Shown: positions 57,071 through 64,000 of the stretch, in pieces
Layout: the number at the start of each line of letters is the position of its first letter
Numbering within the stretch: the first letter of the stretch is position 1
Origin: Liolophura sinensis
Taxonomy: Eukaryota > Mollusca > Polyplacophora > Chitonida > Chitonidae
NCBI RefSeq assembly: GCF_032854445.1
Contig: NC_088300.1
Coordinates: 35,075,608-35,139,607 of the forward strand
Direction of reading: 5' to 3'
DNA length: 64,000 bases
The notes under the pieces: model-generated
Database searches by the model: none
What the model saw: only the letters and a program-made list of their open reading frames with translations
Told to the model about the DNA's origin: nothing
Translations under genes and position numbers: made by a program

Positions 57071-57357
57071 ATACGCATGTATCACAGATTGTCGACTGCT
57101 AAACCAATTTATTTTTTTCTTAGACGTATGCCGTACTGTATAAACATGTATATATATATTATGCATCGACATATTTTGAATGAACACGCGTGGAGTATCA
57201 TAACCTTACGTTTAATTTATATCACAAAGTATGACTATGTTTTCCCCTTACACGTATCTTATACATATACCCCTTAGCATGTGGAGTCAAATAACACATA
57301 ACACGTTTATATATTGAACTACATATATAGGGGCCTACTTAGTAGTAGATATATAAG

Positions 57358-57541
57358 ATTTATTTACTTGATTGGTGTTTTACGCCGTACTCAAGAATAT
57401 TTCACTTATAGGCCTACGATGGCGGCCACCATTATGGTGGGGGGAAACCGGGCAGAGCCTGGGGGAAACCCACGACCACCCGCAAGTTGCTGGTTCACCT
57501 TCCCACGTACGGCCGTACAGGAAGCCAGCATAAGCTGGACT
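57358..57541 (-). mobile_element. SINE-A, head-truncated, upstream of RAD51B
   Basis: TTTATTTACTTGATTGGTGT, the intact conserved domain, GGGGGAAACCCACGACCACC and AGGAAGCCAGCATAAGCTGG. The tRNA-like head is missing. ATAAGAT at both edges (57351-57357 and about 57544-57550) may be a 7-bp target-site duplication. Confidence 0.88.
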
Positions 57542-58426
57542 CAGATAAGATGCGATGACAGAAAATAGCATGTTCTTAAGCTGTGCCATGTTAGTATGTT
57601 TTTTGGCATGTTTAGGTTATCGAACCAGTCAGAAAACTCCACGTCTGTTGGATCTCGAATCAGTAATTGAAAAGTAAATTAAAAGTGACACAGCAATAAT
57701 TGTTTTGTACAGGCATCATGCCAAAGGTAGTTGAAAACACAACGAAAATGTTTGCTTTACACACACGACAAACGGGTGTATGGTCAGAGTTGTTTGGTTT
57801 CCCGCGTTGTGTGTTTTCATTGGATAATACAAAGATACATTCAGTGGCTTTATTTTGACCTGCATATCATTTGTGGCAAATCTGAATCGATCATGTTCCG
57901 ATAATGACAGCACAGCTAAACTGTCATTTTTTGTCTGTTTGTGTTATTGACAAGAACGTTGGTTAAGCGGACCTATGAAGAGGTTAGTTCATTTTTAGGA
58001 AAATGCGCTTGAAATAGATTTATGTCAGAGAAGAGCGGTAAATGTTCCTTACGTCTACCGTCAGTTCGAGATTTGGGGCTGTTTCTCTACGTAACTGTCG
58101 CGACTGCGTTGCTCGATAAGAGTTACCCCCTGCATTCCGCAGCTAAAATCCCAACTGACCTTGTTGGGTATGATTTAGGTTTAGGGCGCCTAGAAGTTCG
58201 ACTCATTAAATGAGGTTTCGTAGGTTGGTTTACCGCTGATATAACTTTTAGCCCCCAAAAAAGGTAGTATAAGTTGCATACGTAACAAAATTACTTATTC
58301 AGTGGCCACAAAATTTAATGCATGAAGTCAACGCATTTGTGATTGGTGTAAGCGATCGCCAGTCTCAATGTGAAACGCAACTCCCCTTGATGCCGTCCCT
58401 AGTTATGCTCTGGTAGGTACCGAAGT

Positions 58427-58434
58427 GCGCGGGA
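58427..58434 (+). promoter_or_regulatory. E2F-like site near RAD51B start
   Basis: GCGCGGGA (TCCCGCGC on the other strand) lies about 45 bp before the ATG. It resembles E2F sites that drive S-phase expression of DNA-repair genes. A single short match; suggestive only. Confidence 0.3.
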
Positions 58435-58475
58435 TAAGAGGGAGAAAAGACGAAGTGAAAAGTTTCTAACTTTAT

Positions 58476-61400
58476 ATGTCTTTGACAAAACTCAGACGCC
58501 TTGGGTTTAAGGATGAAATCCTGCAGTATTTGAACAAAGCGAATATTTTAACATGTAAGGTGAGATGAAAGTTGTCCGAACTGTTGCTTGGGTGTGAAAC
58601 ATTTCTTAATGAGATTAGTTTTCGGTTTCCAAGCAGGCATTTCGGCCTAATGTTGTTGAAATAGGGGAGGTAACCAGGTGGGGTGGTACTGTGGTCTCCA
58701 TTTTCAAGCTCTTTAGCTCGGTTTTTATACCTTCCCTGTTAGACAGAGCACTACATACAATATAGAACTGTAATTCTAAAAGTTCTACATGGAAAAGAAA
58801 TATTGAACAGTGAAACGTCCAACTTTGTAAGCAAAGCCTGAGCCATTCCAAATACAATATAACGTGCCTTAGTTTATTAAAAGGAAGAAGTTGTTTCATT
58901 GGTTGGACACTAAATGGGAAACAGTTCATTCCATTGGTCTTTGATGGCAGCCATTCAAATCTTAATATTTTTACGGATTAGTGTCCAGATGTATTATGTA
59001 TGCATAATTTACTACCCCTCTATATATTGGTAAATTGAGTTTAAAAAATATTGGAAAAGAGCACGTTAATCTGAGTAAACTAAAACAAGGCACTTAAAAT
59101 TACAAGATAATGAGGCCTGAGGCATGCATATCGTCATAAAAGCAGAATCCTGGAGTTATTTTTTTAAGTTTCCAGACAATTTAAGGCATGGATTTACAGT
59201 ACAAGACGAAAGATTTTGTACCCACCAAAAACAGTCGTATGTAGGTCTGCTTAGGCATATTACCAATGAAAGCTAAGAGAGAAATACAGCTGAACACAAA
59301 AGATTTGGCTACTATGGGCGCCACAGTCGACTAACACCTGAAGGTTTATTGTAAATGTATTTATATTGTACACGACTATGTAGGCATAGGCTAATCAGAA
59401 TGCCGACAATAACAGACATTTGTCATCGGTATTAATTTAGAATACCCCGGGGAATAGAATGATGTTTATTGTGAAGCAGACAGAGGAAAAGATTAGTGGA
59501 TAAATATGAAATTTTGTGATAAACACACGAAGCCTAACACCGGATAAGGCTATAACTTACCAGTCAGTTGGAAATACCTGGACAAAGATCAAATTCATCG
59601 TCTGAAAACTGCTGAGAGATGTCTGAACATCGTCCTCTATGGGTTCAAATTGATTATTATAATTATAAATCCTTTATAATAGTTTGGCAAGCTATGTCAT
59701 CACCGCCGGAGCCCTACAAGTGCAGCCGGCTACAGGGCAGTATATTATATATTCATTTTGTGGATTTAAAATCATTGTTATATTTCTCAGAAGCCCTTCA
59801 GGTAATACACTGTTTAAATAAGTTATAATTGTTGTAGGACCAGTAGCGAAATCTGGGCAGTAATGTTTGAATTCAGAGTTGGCTAAAATCACAATTTATT
59901 CCTTTAGTCTACTTGGAGAAGTGTCACATAACTTTTTTTTTATACTGACAATAAACCATGATCTGAAATGAATTTTTGTTTCATCATTTAACTTCACATC
60001 ATTCACTTTTGTCAGTAACACCTTGGAAAAGAAGTAAACTGCACATATCGATCGTTGACAAGTAGAGTTTTACTCCATCAATAAATGCTTGTCACCAAGG
60101 ACAAAAAAAAAACATAGTGCGAGAAATGCACACATTTTCTGCCCATGGCCAAAATTGAATCTACAGGTCCTGCATCCTTATAATTATGCATTTATATATT
60201 TTATGATTATGTATTTATATGTTGGTGTTTTAGGCCATCCTAAAGAGTACATTCCACTCTGGTTGGAGACAGTCGGCTGAACCCCACTACCATCTGCAAA
60301 TTGTCATCTTAGCAATTGGAATCAATAAATAAATTGGAATGCTTCGAAATGCATTTTCAGCCATTTTATATGCATAATATAAAATGTATATAGCTGACAT
60401 CTAGGCGAGAAGCTAGTCCTGCAAATTCATGAACTGGGATAAATATAGATCTGCGTCCATGTATTTAGCAATATCATGCCTCCGTTGACTGATTTTTTAG
60501 AAGCTCAGATATAGTTCAGTTTTTTTTCAGAGTACTTTGCTGTCAGTGACATCTTAAATTTTAAGCACAAAATTAATAATACATGTTTTACAAAGAAATC
60601 GTTAGATTTTTTCAAATTTCTACCCATGTAATTTTCTAGAAGAGCCCTCCTCACCATCCCTGCCTCCCATAGTTTTGTCAGATTTTGGTGAATCTTGGTG
60701 AACGTCATGTTGAATGTAAAGATGTGCATGTGATCTTAGGGTTAAGTTGCATCGATATCCCCTGTCAAGACATGATCTTCACTTCAGAAGAAGACGTGCT
60801 TACAAACACAACTCCTTGGATTTGGACAGATTTTGAAATAAACCGAATGGATATCTACCGATATTATACTGAAACACTACACTGTTTACCCATTTCTGAC
60901 TACAATGTACAGGATAGTAAACTTTGAACTGTTAGTGTTTGGACTCTTGGAGAGTAGGGCGGTGCACATGTATCTCAATGTACAGTATATGTCCCATAGT
61001 ACACACTTGTACAATACAGTTGACTGAAGATTTACTTTCATTTCAGGACTTGTTGTCCAGAAGTCAGTTGGAGTTGTTACATCATGTTGGCCTGGGTAAT
61101 CAAACTGTCAAGGAGACTATACGCAGAGCATGCCATGAAGTCGCTCCAGTTCCAACAAATGTAGGTTATGAAATGCCAGTTGAAATGAATCCCTAGAGTT
61201 AGTAATAATAATAATAATAATAATAATACACATGAACATGTTTTAGGAGAACACTTGGATGGTGTGCATGTCATATGCTGATTGGTTGGTAACACATACA
61301 GAACTGCTTAGAGGAAAGGTATTTCATTGGGAAGTTTATTCAATTAATCCAAGCAGCACACGCACAATTCCAATTAAATCAGTGATTATCTAAGACTTAC

Positions 61401-64000
61401 ATTTTATTAAATCACGTCAAACGTTTGGTATTATGATATTTTATTGTGGTATGAAAAATTCAACATAAGATGACTTTCTTCTTAAAGTAGGATACAATAT
61501 TAAACGACACGTCAAACTTGGAATTACTGATTGTCGCAAATTTTTGGTGTTAAAGCATGTAAAATGTTGATTTAGAAATAGTTCAATTTTTTTATAAAAC
61601 ATACATGTTTCTGCTGAAACTGTTATAGTTTCCAAGATCTTAGTTAAGAATCATTTAGAGACATTTTTCTGGACTGAAATGATTCATGTCACGTTGTGGT
61701 TTGTGAAGTCTACCATAATCTTCAACATTTTGGATTGAACCCTTCCCACTTTCTGATCAGCAATAAAAGACCACAGAAAATTGTGTTCCTGACAGCTTTT
61801 CCTGGAAGTCAGTATCATTATATTTTGTGTACTTTTAACTTGCTCTAACAGGGAATAAAGATATTTGTGTTGATGTTGTTGTGCTATGTGCATGTTATTA
61901 CAGAAGACTATGTGTTTTTAAAATGATTGAAAATCAAACCTCTGCATTTAATTTTATCACTAACTGTTTAAACATTCTTTGCTGGGAATCCATTAGATAT
62001 TAGTGTATTGTTTTCCCTGAATGCTCTCCTTACAAAGGTGCGTTCAGATTTGAGGTTCAAGATGACCCCAAGTTCTCAAAGTGATTTGGTACTTTAAATG
62101 CTTTCACTTTTTCATTTAGGCTCTCCAGATGTGGAAGGATCATAAAGACCACTCAGGGTTTTTCAAAACCTCATTACCAGGGCTGGATAAGGTACTGCAT
62201 GGGGGCATCCCACTGGGCTCTATTACTGAGGTAATCAGCTATTTCTACGATGACGATATTAATAATATGGTGTATTTTCAGAATGTAACAACATATTTTA
62301 ATTTTCCAATTTCCCCACGTTCATTGGACTGAGCATATTGTTTCTGTACAGATATTTTCTGTAAAGCTTGAAAGAAGCTTGAAAGACTTCCAATCCTTAA
62401 CCATCTTGCAATCACTAAATTGAAGTCAAATTTCAGATAGGCATAATTCCAAACAGAGATATATGAACGCACACATGTACATGTACCCTTTTTCTTCTGA
62501 TTATTGGGACACCTGGTCTGCTCTTTTTAGCCAATATATGTGTAACTCTAGCAGGAGTATTTAGTTTCTGTTTTTCTCACGTGGTTACTTTTCCAAAAAG
62601 CTGGGACAGAAAGGTAATATTGTGCTTTCAACACTACTATTATCTGTCCCAAAATTAGAACAATTAGGTAGACACTATCCAACACCTCTTGTTATGTGTT
62701 CTTTTAAAATGTATCAAAGGTTAGTAACTTCAGAAATATTGATTTTTAATATGGGAGTGAATTAACATGTCGGTACAACTTATGTTATAGTTTTTTAAAA
62801 TAGATTCAGTCAGATTTCCTTTTTGGTTCTTGAAATGCTTGAAAATGTTTCGATTTTTCAAAGCCGTGAAAGTCCTTGAAAGACAGTGTATTTTGTGATG
62901 CTCTTGAAGGTACTAAAATGTTTTAAAGTGAAATATCGAAATAGAATATTTTCTAAATGGACTGATATATATATCAGTCCATTTAGAAAATATATATAAA
63001 CATGTATATATACATGTAAGCATCAAAAATAGTATCCATAAATCTCCAGAATAGTCTTTGAAAGTTTTGAAAAAAAATAGGCTATTAAGTCTTGGAAAGC
63101 CTTTCTAAAACTATTTTTAGACCTGATTTGGGAAGTACCAGTGAATAGTATAAATTTGGCTTTTTGTACTTTCCACCGTTGATGCATTGTGATGATAAGA
63201 TAGCTGTAATATTGGCAGTTTTAAGTTTAACTATACATCACAAATTGTGATGTTCATTCAGATAGCCGGTCCCTCAGGCTGTGGGAAGACCCAGTTCTGT
63301 CTGCTCCTCTCCACTTTGGCCACATTACCCACCCAGATGGGGGGCCTAGGGGGTTGTGTGCTCTACCTGGACACAGAATCAACATTTTCAGCAGAAAGGT
63401 AAATCATATACTGTGAGAGTTTGGTATTGATGAAAGTATTGACATAAAAGAGAAAATTATGTATAGGAGTGTGGGGACTGTGTTGACTGATAAAATTATA
63501 CTTTTTGTTAAGCCCTAAATGTGGTTAATCCAAACAATGTAGTTTTTGTCTCCAAGATTAAATTGAAAATGTGCATAAATTGTACTGAAAGTTGCTCTTT
63601 CACATTCGAAAAGGTTGAGGAATGAGGGTAGTCAACTGAAAATTTAGCAGCTGCATTTGAACTGGATGCCTCAGTGGTGAATGTCTAATTGGATCAGAGA
63701 GAAGCTTTCTGAATTCCTCAGCCAGCAAGGGCTACCATTTTTCACTGTTCTAATAAACTGACATGGGTACAAAGCAGAACAGTTTAAGATTTACTGTTGT
63801 TTGCATAAATACAAAAATGTCCAGTGCCTTTTTACATGTATGTTATGTGAACTCTTTTTAAGATTTGTTGAGTGTACAGATGGCCCTTTTCTTTGGTGGA
63901 ATTATAAATCAGTAAAGGAGATTTCAAGTTTGTCTTCACTCTTTTTTTTAGGTTAGTAGAAATAGCAGAAAGCAGGCATAGGAGTTATTTCACAGAGCCC
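58476..64000 (+). CDS. RAD51B: RAD51B, N-terminal part (five coding exons, continues beyond the window)
   Basis: RecA/RAD51-family paralog; in animals RAD51B joins RAD51C, RAD51D and XRCC2 (BCDX2 complex) and helps load RAD51 in homologous recombination. Exons: 58476-58559, 61047-61160, 62120-62230, 63262-63398, 63952-64000 and on. Phases 0,0,0,2 agree and all junctions are GT-AG. The first 165 residues read MSLTKLRRLGFKDEILQYL (N-terminal helical domain), ILTCKDLLSRSQLELLHHVG, the linker, GLDKVLHGGIPLGSITE, Walker A GPSGCGKT (106-113) and Walker B VLYLDTES (Asp 140), then FSAERLVEIAESR. The MGGLGGCVLYLDTES and FSAERLVEIAESR stretches single out RAD51B among the paralogs. An in-frame TAA three codons before the ATG supports the start. 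The C-terminal ATPase half lies to the right. Confidence 0.95.
58560..61046 (+). other. RAD51B intron 1
   Basis: About 2.5 kb, AT-rich, with a GTGAGA donor and a TTTCATTTCAG acceptor. It holds a strongly diverged minus-strand SINE-A trace near 60205-60305 (TTGGTGTTTTAGGCCATCCT). No other gene seen; short frames on both strands look accidental. Confidence 0.6.
61161..62119 (+). other. RAD51B intron 2
   Basis: About 960 bp, containing an (AAT)n microsatellite at about 61203-61229. No other feature seen. The acceptor is TTTTTCATTTAG. Confidence 0.7.
62946..62993. repeat. Perfect 48-bp palindrome in RAD51B intron 3
   Basis: ATATTTTCTAAATGGACTGA then TATA and its exact reverse complement, 24 bp per arm with no loop. 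It is followed by further ATATAT and TATATACATGTA runs. It can form a cruciform or RNA hairpin. Confidence 0.97.
63262..63398 (+). CDS. RAD51B: RAD51B coding exon 4 (Walker A and B)
   Basis: 137 nt opening IAGPSGCGKTQFCLLLSTLA and containing TQMGGLGGCVLYLDTESTF. Both nucleotide-binding motifs are on this one exon; ends phase 2 in GAAAG before GTAAAT. Confidence 0.96.

Larger units (their letters stand above)
55110..58475. other. Divergent spacer between ABCC10 and RAD51B
   Basis: Holds the 5' UTRs and presumably both promoters. No extra gene is supported; the short plus-strand frames at 55458-56053 and 56981-57277 lack splice context. From about 55530 to 57300 there is a degraded tandem repeat of roughly 200-bp period, and at 57358 a SINE. 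CpG frequency appears higher close to both start codons. Confidence 0.55.

Noticed and set aside
58022-58213. 63-codon plus-strand frame upstream of RAD51B
   Set aside because: No similarity to RAD51B, and the true start at 58476 has an in-frame stop upstream.
58551-58561. Alternative RAD51B exon-1 donor at TGTAAGG
   Set aside because: Using GTAAGG at 58555 would break the frame into exon 2; the GTGAGA donor after 58559 keeps phase and matches the family sequence ILTC-K/Q-D.

Overview
The window is nuclear DNA from an animal: AT-rich, with genes split by GT-AG introns and dense in short interspersed repeats. A tRNA-headed SINE with a long conserved domain (at least 15 recognisable copies), a second TSD-flanked repeat family that shares part of that domain, and many ACATGTACATGT-type runs point to a lophotrochozoan, most likely a mollusc. 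A brachiopod cannot be excluded from sequence alone.

Layout. 1-18 kb: no gene I can support. It holds an (AT)n tract, SINE copies, an 18/19-bp minisatellite of about 1 kb, a 64-bp tandem array split by a SINE, and an inverted-repeat element. 19-33 kb, minus strand: an unrecognised but convincing multi-exon gene. Seven coding exons between 30397 and 20774 agree in phase with no stop; the 3' end is unresolved and a CpG-containing stretch near 32.6-32.9 kb may be its promoter. 37.4-55.1 kb, minus strand: a complete ABCC10 (MRP7-like) ABC transporter, 17 coding exons, 4701 nt, 1566 residues. 58.5-64 kb, plus strand: the first five coding exons of RAD51B, which runs off the right edge.

ABCC10 and RAD51B are divergent, with 3.4 kb between their start codons; this spacer holds a degraded ~200-bp tandem repeat and a SINE. 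They work in unrelated processes (membrane export of amphipathic conjugates; homologous recombination), so the adjacency need not be functional.

The most unusual biology is inside ABCC10 introns. Intron 11 is filled by about two dozen tandem copies of the exon-11 3' end plus its own 5' splice site. Intron 9 holds a partial duplicate of exon 10 with an intact acceptor and reading frame. Intron 6 holds a 573-bp near-complete inverted repeat lodged inside an older SINE-like element. Intron 4 holds a young SINE inserted into an older SINE. Exon boundaries here were read by eye from splice signals, phase and protein similarity and have not been tested against transcripts.
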